From positions 29,632 through 93,631 of the forward strand of contig UBZP01000021.1 in assembly GCA_900469965.1 (NCBI GenBank): a stretch of DNA of 64,000 nucleotides, given 5' to 3'. The DNA comes from Hyphomicrobiales bacterium. GTDB taxonomy: Bacteria; Pseudomonadota; Alphaproteobacteria; Rhizobiales; Rhizobiaceae. Below the pieces are notes generated by a model. It saw only the letters and a list, made by a program, of their open reading frames with translations. It had not been told where the DNA came from and did not search any database. Shown here piece by piece: positions 18,383 to 30,204 of this stretch (the stretch's first letter is position 1; the number at the start of each line of letters is the position of its first letter). Position numbers and translations under genes: made by a program.

Positions 18383-19606
18383 CTATTCACCGGCACCTCC
18401 ATCGGTTTCGCCGTAGTCCTCGTCGGAGACCTTTTCCATCCAGGTCACGACGCTGCCGTTCTCGGCCTCGGCGACGGCGAAATGCGACATCGCTTCGTCG
18501 GCGGAGGCGCCGTGCCAGTGCTTGACCATCGGCGGGATCCAGACGACGTCGCCCGGTCCGACGGTGAGGACCGGCCCGCCTTCCTTCTGGACCCGGCCCT
18601 TGCCGGAGATGATGAAGAGCGTCTGGCCGAGCGGATGGGTATGCCATGCCGTGCGGGCGCCGGGACTGAAGGAGACGGTTGCGCCGCTGATCCGGGCGGG
18701 ATCGGTGCCCCTGTAGCGTCCGGAGACGCGCACCGCGCCGGTGAAGGTGTCCGCCGGGCCGGGGACCGGGTCTTCGTCGGCGCGCGTGACCTGCAGGTCC
18801 ATGGATGCCCCGTCAGATCGTGCTTGTGCAGACCGTGTCTGAGCGGCGCCGCTGCGGCTGTCGAAGACGGCCTTCAGCACCGGCACGGCGGACATGGCGC
18901 GCGGCCAGCCCGCATAGAAGGCGACATGGGTGACGGCTTCGGCGGCCTCGGCCGCGGTCAGGCCGTTGTCCATCGCCCGGTTGGCATGGAAGGGCAGTTG
19001 TTCCGGCTGGCCGATCGCAACCAGCGCCGTCATCGTCACCAGGCTGCGGTCGCGGGCGGAAAGATCCGGCCGCTGCCAGAGATCGCCGAACAGGACGCGA
19101 TTGGTGAGGTCGGCAAGCGCTGCGGCCGTCGGTGCCACCGCGGCGTTGACCGTTGCCGCGCGCCGGGCCTCGGCCACGGCCTCGAGCGCGATCCGCGCCG
19201 CCGCGCTGTTCGCCACCGGGCCGATGCTGCGCTCGTCGAAGACGGTCTTGACCTCGCTGACGGCCGAGATGGCGTTCGGCCAGCCGGAATAGAAGGCGAG
19301 CTGGGTGATGAGTTCGCCGATTTCGGCCGGGGTCACGCCATTGTCGAGCGCGCGGCGCACGTGTCCGCCGATCTGCGCCGTCCTGCCCGTGGCGACCAGG
19401 GCCGCGACGGTGACGAGGCTGCGGTCGCGCGGCCTGAGCTCGGCCCTTTCCCAGACTTCGCCGAAGAGAACGCTGTCGGTGAAATGGCCGAGCCCCGGCG
19501 CCACATCGTAGACGGCGGGCGGGGCGACGCGCCGCCGTTCCTCCTGGGCTTCGGCCCCGGTCACGGCGAGGGTCGATAGCGCGATGCTGGCGGCGATGGT
19601 CTTCAT
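18383..19606 (-). CDS. Exported CMD-CMD-cupin fusion protein
   Basis: 407-aa protein with a signal peptide ([20 protein letters not shown]). Two carboxymuconolactone-decarboxylase-like (AhpD-fold) domains follow, at about residues 27-120 and 155-250; both contain VLFG-(E/D)-(V/L)-W, RDRSLVT and FY(S/A)GWP. A C-terminal cupin (about 300-390) has metal-site histidines in [10 protein letters not shown] and HWHG. The usual AhpD CxxC is absent. Each part normally occurs as a separate protein, so this is a triple-domain form. It starts a tightly packed set with the P460-like and DUF4405 genes. The substrate is unknown. Confidence 0.85.
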   Translation of the reverse strand: MKTIAASIALSTLAVTGAEAQEERRRVAPPAVYDVAPGLGHFTDSVLFGEVWERAELRPRDRSLVTVAALVATGRTAQIGGHVRRALDNGVTPAEIGELITQLAFYSGWPNAISAVSEVKTVFDERSIGPVANSAAARIALEAVAEARRAATVNAAVAPTAAALADLTNRVLFGDLWQRPDLSARDRSLVTMTALVAIGQPEQLPFHANRAMDNGLTAAEAAEAVTHVAFYAGWPRAMSAVPVLKAVFDSRSGAAQTRSAQARSDGASMDLQVTRADEDPVPGPADTFTGAVRVSGRYRGTDPARISGATVSFSPGARTAWHTHPLGQTLFIISGKGRVQKEGGPVLTVGPGDVVWIPPMVKHWHGASADEAMSHFAVAEAENGSVVTWMEKVSDEDYGETDGGAGE

Positions 19607-19778
19607 CCGGATATTCCTCTTGTGTTCGGGCCAGGGCGCCCCGCATGGTGCGGGGAGCCCGATTGCTGAGATGGGCGCGAAAGCCGCCGGGATTAGACGG
19701 CCGGATCCGATTGGGCCTATACGCGTCGTTCATGAATGGGCACGCTGCCGGGAGCGGCAGCCGCGCCCTCGAGGCGCG

Positions 19779-20795
19779 TCAGAAGCGCAGCAGCGTCTTG
19801 ATCGCCCGGCGCTCGTCCATGGCCCTGTAGCCCTCGGCCACGTCGGCGATCGGCAGTTCGAGGTCGAACACACGGCCCGGGTCGATCGTGCGATCGATCA
19901 CCAGGTCCATCAGGTACGGCAGGAAACGGCGCACCGGTGCCGGCCCGCCGAGCAGGCTCTTCTGCTGGAAGAACAGATTCTGTCCATCGAACGTCACGCC
20001 GTGCGGTACGCCGACGAAGCCGATCTTGCCGCCCGGGCGGGCGCAGTCGATCGCCTGCGACATCGATTCCTGCGTGCCGACGCATTCCAGGACCGAGGCC
20101 GCACCGACGCCGTCGGTCAGTTCCTTCACGCGGGCGACGCCGGCGTCGCCGCGCTCGGAGACGATGTCGGTCGCGCCGAATTCCAGCGCCAGGTCCTGGC
20201 GGGTCTTGTGGCGGCTCATGGCGATGATGCGTTCCGCCCCCATCTGTCTGGCGGCGAGCACGCCCATCAGGCCGACGGCGCCGTCACCGACGACGACGGC
20301 GGTGGAGCCTTCCTGCACGCCGGCCGCATCGGCGGCATACCAGCCGGTGCCGAGCACGTCGGAGGTTGCGAGCAGGCCGGGGATCAGGTCGTCGGACGGC
20401 ATCTCGGCGGTGGCGACGAGCGTTCCGTCGGCGAGCGGCACGCGGGCATAGGGCGCCTGCGCCCCGGTCATGAATTCCCGCTGCTCGCACGACGACTGGA
20501 AGCCGAAACGGCAATGCGGGCAGGTGTTGTCGGAAAGGCAGAAGGAGCCGACGACGAACTGGCCGGGCCTGACCGTCTTCACGGCACTGCCGACCTCGAC
20601 GACGACGCCGCAATATTCGTGGCCCATGGCCATCGGTGCCGTCACCGCATTGGCGCCGCGGTAGGGCCAGAGGTCGGATCCGCAGATGCAGGAGGCCGAG
20701 AGGCGGATGATCGCATCCGTAGGCTTGAGGATCTTGGGCTCGGAAACCTCCTCGCAGCGGACGTCTCCCGGTCCGTGAAGCATTGTTGCCAGCAT
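19779..20795 (-). CDS. Zinc-dependent alcohol dehydrogenase family protein
   Basis: 338-aa medium-chain dehydrogenase. The catalytic zinc ligands are in CICGSD and GHEYCG; structural-type cysteines are in NTCPHCRFGFQSSC. The NAD(P)-binding glycine motif is GDGAVGLMGV near residue 170. The order of domains and length are normal. It follows an MFS exporter by 82 bases on the same strand and probably belongs to the transcript starting at the aldo-keto reductase. The substrate is unknown; the context suggests reactive aldehydes or quinones. Confidence 0.92.
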   Translation of the reverse strand: MLATMLHGPGDVRCEEVSEPKILKPTDAIIRLSASCICGSDLWPYRGANAVTAPMAMGHEYCGVVVEVGSAVKTVRPGQFVVGSFCLSDNTCPHCRFGFQSSCEQREFMTGAQAPYARVPLADGTLVATAEMPSDDLIPGLLATSDVLGTGWYAADAAGVQEGSTAVVVGDGAVGLMGVLAARQMGAERIIAMSRHKTRQDLALEFGATDIVSERGDAGVARVKELTDGVGAASVLECVGTQESMSQAIDCARPGGKIGFVGVPHGVTFDGQNLFFQQKSLLGGPAPVRRFLPYLMDLVIDRTIDPGRVFDLELPIADVAEGYRAMDERRAIKTLLRF

Positions 20796-20877
20796 GATGT
20801 GTTCCTTTCGATCATGTGTTGGTGGGCGTTGGCAGGCGTTGTTCCGGCAGCGGACCGCTGCCGACGGGCGGGGCCTC

Positions 20878-22122
20878 CTAGCGCGGGCCCGGACCGGTGG
20901 AGGTCACGACCCGGGCACAGGCGGCCGAGCCGATCCCCATGAGCGCGATCACCCAGCCCATCGGCCATGGCGTGCCGTCGGCGAAGAGGCCGACGAGGCC
21001 GGAGCCGGCGATGCCGCTGCCATATTGGATGGCGCCGACAAGGGCCGAGACCGAGCCTGCCTGCCCGGGCTCGTCGGCCATCGCCCCGGCGATCGAATTG
21101 GCGACGATGAACCCCGTGGCCGAAACGAAGATCAAGAGCGGCGCGAAGAGGCCCCACAATCCGCCGAGATCCGCATAGGCACTGACCGCAACGGCGATGC
21201 CGGCGATCATGGCGACGAGCGTGCCGGCGGAAAGGATGCGGCCGATGCCGAAGCGGTGGACGAGCCGGGCGTTGATCAGGTTGGTGATGACGATGCCGAT
21301 GATGCCGGCGCCGAACAGCAGGCCGTAATATTCGGCGGGAACGCGATGATGGGTGATGAAGGCGGAGGGCGTTCCGGCGATGTAGGCGTATATGCCGGAA
21401 TAGAAGAATGCGCCGGCACATGCATGGCCGAGGATCTTCCGCTGCTTGAGCAGGTCGGCATAGCGGCGGAATGCGCCGGTCAGCGGATCGGTCCGCCGCC
21501 GCTCCGCCGGCAACGTCTCCGGCAGCGTGAACAGGCCGGCAAGCGCCAGGAGCCCGAGGATCACCAGAGCCCAGAAGATCGCCCGCCAGCCCGCGACCGC
21601 CGCGATCTGGCTGCCGAGGATCGGTCCGAGAAGCGGCGCGATCGCCATCACGGCGATCAGCGTCGAGAGCATTTGTGCCGCGCGCGGCCCCTGGTAGAGA
21701 TCGCGCACCATGGCGCGCGACAGGACGACGCCGGCGCAGGCGCCGAACGCCTGCAGGACCCGCCACAGGATGATCGCCTCGACGCTGAGGGATATGGCGC
21801 AGCCGATCGATCCGATGACGAACAGCACGAGCCCGATGGCGACCGGCAGCCTGCGGCCGTACTTGTCGCTGACGGCGCCCCAGAGGAGCTGTCCGAGGCT
21901 GAAGCCGATCAGGAAGCCGGAGATCGTATACGCGACGCTGCCCTCGTCCGCGCCGAGTTCGGCCGCCATTGCGGGCATCGCGGGTAGATAGAAATCCGTC
22001 GAGATCGACGCGAAGCCCATCAGCGCGCTCAGGATGGCGAGCACGTGCCAGCGCCCGGCATGCGATGCCGACGGATCGTCGGCGACGGCCGTGGCTGGGC
22101 CGAGCTGTGCTTGCAATGTCAT
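20878..22122 (-). CDS. Bcr/CflA-family MFS drug efflux transporter
   Basis: 414-aa transporter with 12 predicted membrane helices. The DHA1 Bcr/CflA hallmarks are STDFYLPAMPAMAAELGA in the first helix, the loop 2-3 motif WGAVSDKYGRRLPV and motif C-like GAILGP-type residues in helix 5 (APLLGPILGS). It exports small hydrophobic compounds by proton antiport. It sits between an aldo-keto reductase and an alcohol dehydrogenase, all on the minus strand, in a probable detoxification operon. Confidence 0.93.
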   Translation of the reverse strand: MTLQAQLGPATAVADDPSASHAGRWHVLAILSALMGFASISTDFYLPAMPAMAAELGADEGSVAYTISGFLIGFSLGQLLWGAVSDKYGRRLPVAIGLVLFVIGSIGCAISLSVEAIILWRVLQAFGACAGVVLSRAMVRDLYQGPRAAQMLSTLIAVMAIAPLLGPILGSQIAAVAGWRAIFWALVILGLLALAGLFTLPETLPAERRRTDPLTGAFRRYADLLKQRKILGHACAGAFFYSGIYAYIAGTPSAFITHHRVPAEYYGLLFGAGIIGIVITNLINARLVHRFGIGRILSAGTLVAMIAGIAVAVSAYADLGGLWGLFAPLLIFVSATGFIVANSIAGAMADEPGQAGSVSALVGAIQYGSGIAGSGLVGLFADGTPWPMGWVIALMGIGSAACARVVTSTGPGPR

Positions 22123-22213
22123 GGCCGTAGGGGTTTCCCGTTGTCAAAAAATGTGCGGTCGCCAGGCAGCACCGGTGCCGCTCCCGCCTGGCGTCGAATG
22201 CGGGCAGGGGACC

Positions 22214-23363
<1,150 letters not shown>

Positions 23364-24254
23364 ATGAAACGCGATGAACTCGGCGACCTCGTCGCCTTCC
23401 TGACCGTCGCCGAAGAACGCAGCTTCACCCGGGCCGCGGCGCAGATGGGCACGTCGCAATCGTCGCTCAGCCACACCGTGCGGCGGCTCGAGGAGCGGAT
23501 GGGCGTCCGGCTGCTGACGCGGACGACGCGCAACGTCGTTCCGACCGAGGCCGGCGAGAAGCTCATGAAGACGCTGCGGCCGGCGATCGACGAGATCAGC
23601 GGCCAGATCGACGCGTTGACGGCGATGCGGCAGCGCCCCGGCGGCAACATCCGGATCACCTCGAGCCGTCATGCGGCCGAGACGATCCTCATGCCGGCCG
23701 TCAAGCGGCTCATGGCCGACCATCCGGATGTCAATGTCGAGATCTCCGTCGACCAGCGCTTCGTCGACCTGGTGGCCGAACGCTTCGACGCCGGCGTGCG
23801 GCTCGGCGAGAGCATCGAGAAGGACATGATCGCCGTCCGCATCGGCCCGGAACTGCGGATGGTCGTTGCCGGCTCGCCGGACTATTTCGCGCGCCATCCG
23901 AAGCCCGAGACGCCGCACGATCTGACCCAGCACAGATGCATCAACCTGCGCCTGCCGACGCTCGGCGGTCTCTATATCTGGGAATTCGAGCGCAACGGCC
24001 GCCCGCTCAACGTCCGGGTCGACGGTCAGTTCGTCTGCAACGACGTGCCGATGATCATCGACGCCGCCCTCGACGGCCTGGGCCTGACCTGCCTTCCCGA
24101 CGATCATCTCGGGCCCCTCGTCCGGGAAGGGCGGCTGATTCCGGTGCTGGAGGACTGGTGTGAACCCTTCCCCGGCTATCACCTCTATTATCCGAGCCGA
24201 AGGCTCGCATCCCCCGCCTTCGCCCTGCTCGTCGAGGCGCTGCGGTATCGTTGA
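23364..24254 (+). CDS. LysR-family transcriptional regulator
   Basis: 296-aa LysR protein. The helix-turn-helix is at about residues 18-45 (SFTRAAAQMGTSQSSLSHTVR region), then the linker helix, and a co-inducer domain from residue 90 with the closing FPGYHLYYPSRR block. It belongs to the same branch as the regulator at 15278-16183. It is divergent from the aldo-keto reductase operon, which it most likely controls, and convergent with the cyclase gene. Confidence 0.94.
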   Translation: MKRDELGDLVAFLTVAEERSFTRAAAQMGTSQSSLSHTVRRLEERMGVRLLTRTTRNVVPTEAGEKLMKTLRPAIDEISGQIDALTAMRQRPGGNIRITSSRHAAETILMPAVKRLMADHPDVNVEISVDQRFVDLVAERFDAGVRLGESIEKDMIAVRIGPELRMVVAGSPDYFARHPKPETPHDLTQHRCINLRLPTLGGLYIWEFERNGRPLNVRVDGQFVCNDVPMIIDAALDGLGLTCLPDDHLGPLVREGRLIPVLEDWCEPFPGYHLYYPSRRLASPAFALLVEALRYR

Positions 24255-24286
24255 CAAATGGGGGGAGGGGCTGCAGGCCGCAGCAG

Positions 24287-26017
24287 TCACTTCTGCAGGC
24301 CGGCCATCCGCAGCCCCTCCCGGAACAGTTCCAACTGCTCCGGGCGTTCGAGCAGAAGACCGCGCTGGATGAAGTCTTCGATCGAGAAATCCGGGCTCAA
24401 CGCCAGAAGCGACGCCCTGGCCCTTTCGGTCGCCGCGGCATCGCCGGCCTTTGCGTAACAGGCGACGAGGCGCGCGCAAGTGAAGGGTCCTGGGTTCGGC
24501 AGTTCCTCCAGCGCCGCGGCGGCCTCCTCGTATCGACCGAGAAGATAGAGCGCGTTGCCGAGCGTGGCGCTGTACCAGGGCGGAGGGAAGGGGTTTAGCC
24601 GGAACCCCTCGTCGATCCACTCCATCGCCTCCTCGAGCTTGCCGCGGCGTGCGAGGAGCCCGCCCATCTGCACCAGCGTGTTCGCATCGTTGGGGTTGAT
24701 CCGGTAGGCACGGCGATAGTGCCGCTCTCCGAGTTCGAATTCGCGTCGGTTGACATGGATGAGGGCGAGCATTCGTTGGCATCCGCTGTCGCCCTCGTCG
24801 AGGGTGACAGCCTTGCGCGCCAGCGACAGTGCCTCATCCAGAACCGGCTGGGGCGAATTGGCGTATCCGTTCACGGCAATCTTCGCCAGCGCCAGATGCG
24901 CATGGGCCGGGCCGAACTGCGGATCCTTCTCGACCGCCGCCTCGAACATCGCAAGAGCCTGCTGGTTGTCGTCCTTGCCATAGCCGCGAATATGTACCAG
25001 TCCGCGCAGGTAACATTCATAGGCGGCAAGGCTCGCCGGCGGCTTGCGCAGCGCCTGGCGGACATCGGCGCTTTCGATCTGCCCCACGAGCGTCGAGACG
25101 ATCATCCGTGTCACCTCGTCCTGCACGGCAAAGATGTCCTCGACCTCGCGGTCATAGTGTTCCGACCAGAGGCGTGCCCCGCTTGCCGCTTCGACGAGCT
25201 GCGCTGCGATCCTGACCCGCTGGCCGGCGCGGCGAAGGCTGCCAACGACGAGATAGGTCACGCCCAGCTTCGTGCCGATGGCCTTCAGGTCGGGATGCCG
25301 GTCGTGGAAGCGGAAGGACGAACCGGCATCGATGACGGTGAGCAAACGAAACCGCGCCAGACCGGCGATGATGTCCTCGGCGATGCCGTCGCTGAACAGG
25401 TCTCGTTCAGACGATCCGCCGAGGTTCTCGAACGGCAGGACCGCCACGGACGTCGGCCTGGCGAGCGAGCCCGCCGATGGTCGCGCCGGCGCGTCCTTCC
25501 AGTGCCAGACGTGTACGGGACGGGCGATGTTCTTCAGCGCGATCTCGCCGCCATCGGCAAAGGCCGAACGTTTGCTTGCGTCAAGCTGCTGGAACACCTG
25601 ATCCGAGATGCAGATGCCGCCGGCCGCCGCCGTGCCTTCCAGCCGGGCAGCGACATTCACGCCATCTCCGAGCAGGTCTTCTCCGTCGATCACCGCATCG
25701 GCCAGGTTGACCCCGATCCTCAGGGTGAGGGGAGCTTCGGACCGCCGCCCGCGGCGTTGGGACTGGAGCTTCAGCTGGATTGCGATCGCACACGCGACCG
25801 CATCGACAGCCGAATCGAAGGCGACGAGCGCACCGTCGCCGAGAAGTTTGATGATGCGCCCCCCATGGGAGGCGACGCTCGGAGAAAGGATGGAGGACTG
25901 AAACCGCCTGATCGTCGCGATCGTGGCCGTCTCGTCGGCTTCCATCAGACGCGAATAGCCAACGACGTCGCTCGCCAGGATGGCCGCCAGTCGCCGTTCG
26001 ACGCGTCGCTTCGCCAT
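24287..26017 (-). CDS. Class III adenylate/guanylate cyclase with TolB-like and TPR domains
   Basis: 576-aa protein. The N-terminal class III cyclase domain (residues 5-170) carries the metal-binding aspartates Asp17 (ASDVVGYS) and Asp61 (LLGDGALVAF). A TolB-like segment follows (about 195-320, VAVLPFENLGG and SDGIAEDI), then TPR-type helical repeats (about 340-540). This is an expanded rhizobial architecture; ligands and partners are unknown. The ATG at 26017 is preferred because it has GGAGG 5 bases upstream and the conserved start MAKRRVERRLAAIL; the open frame runs on without similarity. No membrane segment is present. Confidence 0.92.
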   Translation of the reverse strand: MAKRRVERRLAAILASDVVGYSRLMEADETATIATIRRFQSSILSPSVASHGGRIIKLLGDGALVAFDSAVDAVACAIAIQLKLQSQRRGRRSEAPLTLRIGVNLADAVIDGEDLLGDGVNVAARLEGTAAAGGICISDQVFQQLDASKRSAFADGGEIALKNIARPVHVWHWKDAPARPSAGSLARPTSVAVLPFENLGGSSERDLFSDGIAEDIIAGLARFRLLTVIDAGSSFRFHDRHPDLKAIGTKLGVTYLVVGSLRRAGQRVRIAAQLVEAASGARLWSEHYDREVEDIFAVQDEVTRMIVSTLVGQIESADVRQALRKPPASLAAYECYLRGLVHIRGYGKDDNQQALAMFEAAVEKDPQFGPAHAHLALAKIAVNGYANSPQPVLDEALSLARKAVTLDEGDSGCQRMLALIHVNRREFELGERHYRRAYRINPNDANTLVQMGGLLARRGKLEEAMEWIDEGFRLNPFPPPWYSATLGNALYLLGRYEEAAAALEELPNPGPFTCARLVACYAKAGDAAATERARASLLALSPDFSIEDFIQRGLLLERPEQLELFREGLRMAGLQK

Positions 26018-26120
26018 CGCGTCCTCCGCAGGAAATACGGAGAATACTAGCGTGGGCGCCGATAGCGGGGAAGTGGGCGAGCGAGATCCCCCACGAGACC
26101 GATGGAAAGGCGAAGACGGC

Positions 26121-26149
26121 AAAGGCCCGGGGAGTGGATCCCCGGGCCT
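26121..26149 (-). terminator. Terminator of nrdJ
   Basis: An 11-bp perfect stem (AGGCCCGGGGA with TCCCCGGGCCT, 5-base loop) lies about 55 bases after the nrdJ stop and on the minus strand ends in TTT. It also separates nrdJ from the cyclase gene. Confidence 0.7.
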
Positions 26150-26203
26150 CGGATAGCTGCTGATGGACTGCTCAGGTCGAACGCCCGCTCAGTCGGGCGC
26201 GCC

Positions 26204-29200
26204 TCAGCTGCACCCGCTCGTCGCCCCGCAGGTGTCGCACTTCTCGCAGGTGCCGTTGCGCACCATCGTGAAGTTCTGGCACTCCGAGCACATGTTGCCG
26301 GTATAGCCCTGCGCGATCGAGCGCATGCGGCGTTCGTTCTCCACCTTCTTGGCCTCCGCCTTGGCGGATGCCGCCTCGGCTGCGGCCTTGTCGGAGAACA
26401 GCGCCGTGACGGACTGCTGGCTCTCGGTGGCGACCTCCTCGGAGGTCTCCTCGGCGATCTCCTCGGCCAGTTCCGCTGCGCGCTCCTCGTAGTCGCGCTT
26501 GAAGGCGACGATTTCCGAGGTCGAGATCGCGGTCGCAGCCTCGAGCTTGCGGGCGGCGCTGCCGGCAAAGGCGGTCACGTTGCCCGACGAGGCGGCCTTG
26601 GCGGGAGCGGCGGTCGCCGCCCCCTTCGGCTCGCCCACCTGCCGCTCGCTGCCGGTGCCGGCGACGAGGGTCGGCTTGTAGCCGCGGGTCCAGCCGGTCG
26701 AGACGAGGTTGGTCTTGCCTTCCTGGATGCCCTTGCCGAGCGCGGTGTTGCCGAAGTCGGAGGTGTCGACATGGGCGAGGTCGTGGCGGCCGAGATAGGA
26801 GACCGCCAGTTCGCGGAACACGTAGTCGAGGATCGAGGTGGCGTTCTTGATCGCGTCGTTGCCCTGGACCATGCCGGCCGGCTCGAACTTGGTGAAGGTG
26901 AAGGCCTCCACATATTCCTCCAGCGGCACGCCGTATTGCAGGCCGAGCGAGATCGCGATCGCGAAGTTGTTCATCATCGCGCGGAAGGCGGCGCCTTCCT
27001 TGTGCATGTCGATGAAGATCTCGCCGAGGCGGCCGTCGCCGAATTCGCCGGTGCGCAGATAGACCTTGTGCCCGCCGACGACGGCCTTCTGGGTGTAGCC
27101 CTGGCGGCGGTTCGGCAGCTTCTCGCGCTCGCGGGTGACGCGCTCGATGATCCGCTCGACGATCTTCTCGGTGACGGCGACGGCCTGGGCCGCGGCCGGT
27201 GCGGCGACCAGCTCCTCGACGGCCTCCTCGTCGTCCTCGTCCTCGATCAGCGAGGCATTCAGCGGCTGCGACAGCTTCGAGCCGTCGCGGTAGAGCGCGT
27301 TGGCCTTCAGCGCCAGCTTCCAGGACAGCATGTAGGCGGAGCCGCAATCCTCGACGGTCGCCTCGTTCGGCATGTTGATCGTCTTGGAGATCGCCCCCGA
27401 GATGAACGGCTGGGCGGCCGCCATCATGCGGATGTGGCTTTCCACCGAGAGGTAGCGCTTGCCGATCTTGCCGCAGGGGTTGGCGCAATCGAAGACGGCG
27501 AGGTGCTCGCTCTTCAGGAACGGTGCGCCTTCCAGCGTCATCGCGCCGCAGACGTGGATGTTGGCGGCCTCGATGTCCTTCTTCGAGAAGCCGATGTGCT
27601 CGAGCAGGTTGAAGCTCATGTCGGACAGCTGCTCGTCCGTGACCTTCAGCGTCTCCTTCAGGAAGTCGGCGCCGAGCGTCCACTGGTTGAACACGAACTT
27701 GATGTCGAAGGCGCTCTTCAGCGCGCCGTTGACGGCGGCAACCTTCTCGTCCGTGAAGCCCTTGGCCTTCAGCGAGCCGGGGTTGATGCCGGGCGCCTGG
27801 TTCAGGTTGCCGTGGCCGACCGCATAGGCCTCGATCTCGGCGATCTGGGCTTCCGAGTAGCCGAGCGTGCGCAGCGCCTCCGGAACGGCGCGGTTGATGA
27901 TCTTGAAATAGCCGCCGCCGGCGAGCTTCTTGAACTTCACCAGCGCGAAGTCGGGCTCGATGCCGGTGGTGTCGCAGTCCATCACCAGGCCGATCGTGCC
28001 GGTCGGCGCGATCACCGTCGTCTGGGCATTGCGGTAGCCGTTCTTCTCGCCGAGCGCCACGGCCTGGTCCCAGGCCGCCATGGCATGGACGATCAGGTCC
28101 TGGTCGGGGCAATCGTCGTGGACGAGGGCGACCGGGTCGACCGACAGCTTCTCGTAGCCGCTGCGCTCGCCATAGGCGGCGCGGCGGTGGTTGCGCATCA
28201 CCCGCAGCATGTTGTCGCGGTTCGGCGCAAAGCCCGGGAAGGTGCCGAGCTCGCCCGCCATCTCGGCGGAGGTCGCATAGGCGACGCCGGTCATGATCGC
28301 GGTGAGCGCACCGGCGATCGCGCGGCCCTCGGCCGAATCATAGGGGATGCCGGAGGACATCAGAAGGCCGCCGATATTGGCGTAGCCGAGGCCGAGCGTG
28401 CGGTATTCGTAGGAGAGTTCGGCGATCTGGCGCGAGGGGAACTGCGCCATCATCACCGAGATTTCCAGCACGATCGTCCACAGGCGGACGGCATGCTCGT
28501 AGTCGGCGATGTTGATGTTCTTCGTCGCCGCGTCCTTGAACTGCAGCAGGTTCAGCGAGGCGAGGTTGCAGGCCGTGTCGTCGAGGAACATGTATTCCGA
28601 GCACGGGTTGGACGCGCGGATAGGGCCGGCGGCCGGGCAGGTGTGCCAGTCGTTCATCGTCGTGTTGAAGTGCAGGCCCGGATCGGCCGATGCCCAGGCG
28701 GCGTAGGAGATCTGCTCCCACAGGTCGCGCGCCTTCAGCGTCTTCATCACCCGGCCGTCCTTGCGGGCGGTCAGGTTCCAGTCGCCGTCGGCCTCGACGG
28801 CCCGCAGGAAGTCGTCCTTGAGCGAGACCGAGTTGTTCGAGTTCTGGCCGGAAACGGTGAGGTAGGCTTCCGAGTCCCAGTCCGTGTCGTAGGTCTTGAA
28901 CTCGATGTCCTTGTAGCCCTGCCTGGCGAACTGGATGACCCGCTTGATGTAGTTTTCCGGCACCTGGCTCTTCTTGGCGGCGCGGATCTCGCGCTTCAGG
29001 GCCGGGTTCTCGTTGGGATCGAAGCAGGCATCGTTGTCGGCGGTGCAATTGATGCAGGCCTTCATGATCGCCTTCAGGTGCGCGGCGACGATCTTGGAGC
29101 CGGTGACGAGGGCCGCCACCTTCTGTTCTTCCTTGACCTTCCAGTTGATGTAGGCCTCGATGTCGGGATGGTCGATGTCGACCACGACCATCTTGGCCGC

Positions 29201-30028
29201 GCGGCGCGTCGTGCCGCCCGACTTGATCGCGCCGGCAGCGCGGTCGCCGATCTTCAAAAAGCTCATCAGGCCGGAGGAGCGGCCGCCGCCGGACAGCTTC
29301 TCCCCCTCGCCGCGCAGGTGCGAGAAGTTCGAGCCGGTGCCGGAGCCGTACTTGAACAGGCGCGCCTCGCGCACCCACAGATCCATGATGCCGTTCTCGT
29401 TGACGAGATCGTCCTCGACCGACTGGATGAAGCAGGCGTGCGGCTGCGGGTGCTCGTAGGCCGACTTGGACTTCGTCAGCTTGCCGGTGAAGGGGTCGAC
29501 ATAGAAGTGGCCCTGGCCGGGGCCGTCGATGCCGTAGGCCCAGTGCAGGCCGGTGTTGAACCACTGCGGCGAGTTCGGGGCGACGCGCTGGGTGGCGAGC
29601 ATGTAGGCGAGCTCGTCCTTGAAGGCGGAGGCGTCTTCTTCGGAAGCGAAGTAGCCGCCCTTCCAGCCCCAGTAGGTCCAGGTGCCGGCGAGACGGTCGA
29701 ACACCTGGCGGGCGTCGGTCTCCGAGCCGTAGCGCTCACCCTCGGGAAGCGCCTTCAGGGCCTCGGTGTCGGCGACGGAGCGCCACAGGAAGGAGGGGAC
29801 GTCGTTCTCCTCGACCTTCTTCAGCTTCGCCGGCACGCCTGCCTTGCGGAAATACTTCTGCGCCAGGATGTCGGCTGCGACCTGGCTGAACTGGGCGGGA
29901 ACGTCGATGTCGGCGAGCCGGAAGACGATCGAGCCGTCCGGGTTCTTGATCTCGCTGGTGGCCTTGCGGAATTCGATCTCTGCATAGGCCGATTGGCCCT
30001 GCTTGGTGAAACGACGTTCTATGCGCAT
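26204..30028 (-). CDS. nrdJ: Adenosylcobalamin-dependent (class II) ribonucleoside-diphosphate reductase
   Basis: 1274-aa B12-dependent ribonucleotide reductase of the large NrdJ type found in rhizobia. It makes deoxyribonucleotides regardless of oxygen. Visible blocks are [12 protein letters not shown] and the FYVDPFTG region, [15 protein letters not shown], the [16 protein letters not shown] active-site segment and [19 protein letters not shown]. The C-terminal redox tail has the CSEC, CEKC and DTCG cysteines plus a final Cys. The ATG at 30028 gives the family N-terminus ([11 protein letters not shown]) with AAGGGA upstream. Two NrdR boxes lie 130-180 bases upstream. No second RNR gene is in the window. 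Confidence 0.97.
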   Translation of the reverse strand: MRIERRFTKQGQSAYAEIEFRKATSEIKNPDGSIVFRLADIDVPAQFSQVAADILAQKYFRKAGVPAKLKKVEENDVPSFLWRSVADTEALKALPEGERYGSETDARQVFDRLAGTWTYWGWKGGYFASEEDASAFKDELAYMLATQRVAPNSPQWFNTGLHWAYGIDGPGQGHFYVDPFTGKLTKSKSAYEHPQPHACFIQSVEDDLVNENGIMDLWVREARLFKYGSGTGSNFSHLRGEGEKLSGGGRSSGLMSFLKIGDRAAGAIKSGGTTRRAAKMVVVDIDHPDIEAYINWKVKEEQKVAALVTGSKIVAAHLKAIMKACINCTADNDACFDPNENPALKREIRAAKKSQVPENYIKRVIQFARQGYKDIEFKTYDTDWDSEAYLTVSGQNSNNSVSLKDDFLRAVEADGDWNLTARKDGRVMKTLKARDLWEQISYAAWASADPGLHFNTTMNDWHTCPAAGPIRASNPCSEYMFLDDTACNLASLNLLQFKDAATKNINIADYEHAVRLWTIVLEISVMMAQFPSRQIAELSYEYRTLGLGYANIGGLLMSSGIPYDSAEGRAIAGALTAIMTGVAYATSAEMAGELGTFPGFAPNRDNMLRVMRNHRRAAYGERSGYEKLSVDPVALVHDDCPDQDLIVHAMAAWDQAVALGEKNGYRNAQTTVIAPTGTIGLVMDCDTTGIEPDFALVKFKKLAGGGYFKIINRAVPEALRTLGYSEAQIAEIEAYAVGHGNLNQAPGINPGSLKAKGFTDEKVAAVNGALKSAFDIKFVFNQWTLGADFLKETLKVTDEQLSDMSFNLLEHIGFSKKDIEAANIHVCGAMTLEGAPFLKSEHLAVFDCANPCGKIGKRYLSVESHIRMMAAAQPFISGAISKTINMPNEATVEDCGSAYMLSWKLALKANALYRDGSKLSQPLNASLIEDEDDEEAVEELVAAPAAAQAVAVTEKIVERIIERVTREREKLPNRRQGYTQKAVVGGHKVYLRTGEFGDGRLGEIFIDMHKEGAAFRAMMNNFAIAISLGLQYGVPLEEYVEAFTFTKFEPAGMVQGNDAIKNATSILDYVFRELAVSYLGRHDLAHVDTSDFGNTALGKGIQEGKTNLVSTGWTRGYKPTLVAGTGSERQVGEPKGAATAAPAKAASSGNVTAFAGSAARKLEAATAISTSEIVAFKRDYEERAAELAEEIAEETSEEVATESQQSVTALFSDKAAAEAASAKAEAKKVENERRMRSIAQGYTGNMCSECQNFTMVRNGTCEKCDTCGATSGCS

Positions 30029-30157
30029 GGTCCCTTGTCCCTTTGGTTTCGCGCGCCCGCTGTGGCCAGCTTCAAGGCGCAATTGTCCACGACCGGCCGC
30101 GACCTTGCGCAGCCAGCTCAAATCTTCCAGTCTCTGCGGGAAACCCGTTGTTGCGGC

Positions 30158-30204
30158 ACCCTGTATCTTGTGCTGAGCATGGCTGCAAACACTAAATATA
30201 GTGT
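30158..30204 (-). promoter_or_regulatory. Tandem NrdR boxes upstream of nrdJ
   Basis: ACACTAAATATAGTGT at 30189-30204 is a near-perfect 16-bp NrdR-type palindrome. A weaker copy, ACCCTGTATCTTGTGC, lies at 30158-30173. Their start-to-start distance is exactly 31 bp, the three-turn spacing typical of paired NrdR sites. NrdR is the ATP/dATP-sensing repressor of ribonucleotide reductase genes, so nrdJ is very probably repressed from here; the AT-rich upstream box also overlaps a likely promoter. Confidence 0.85.
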
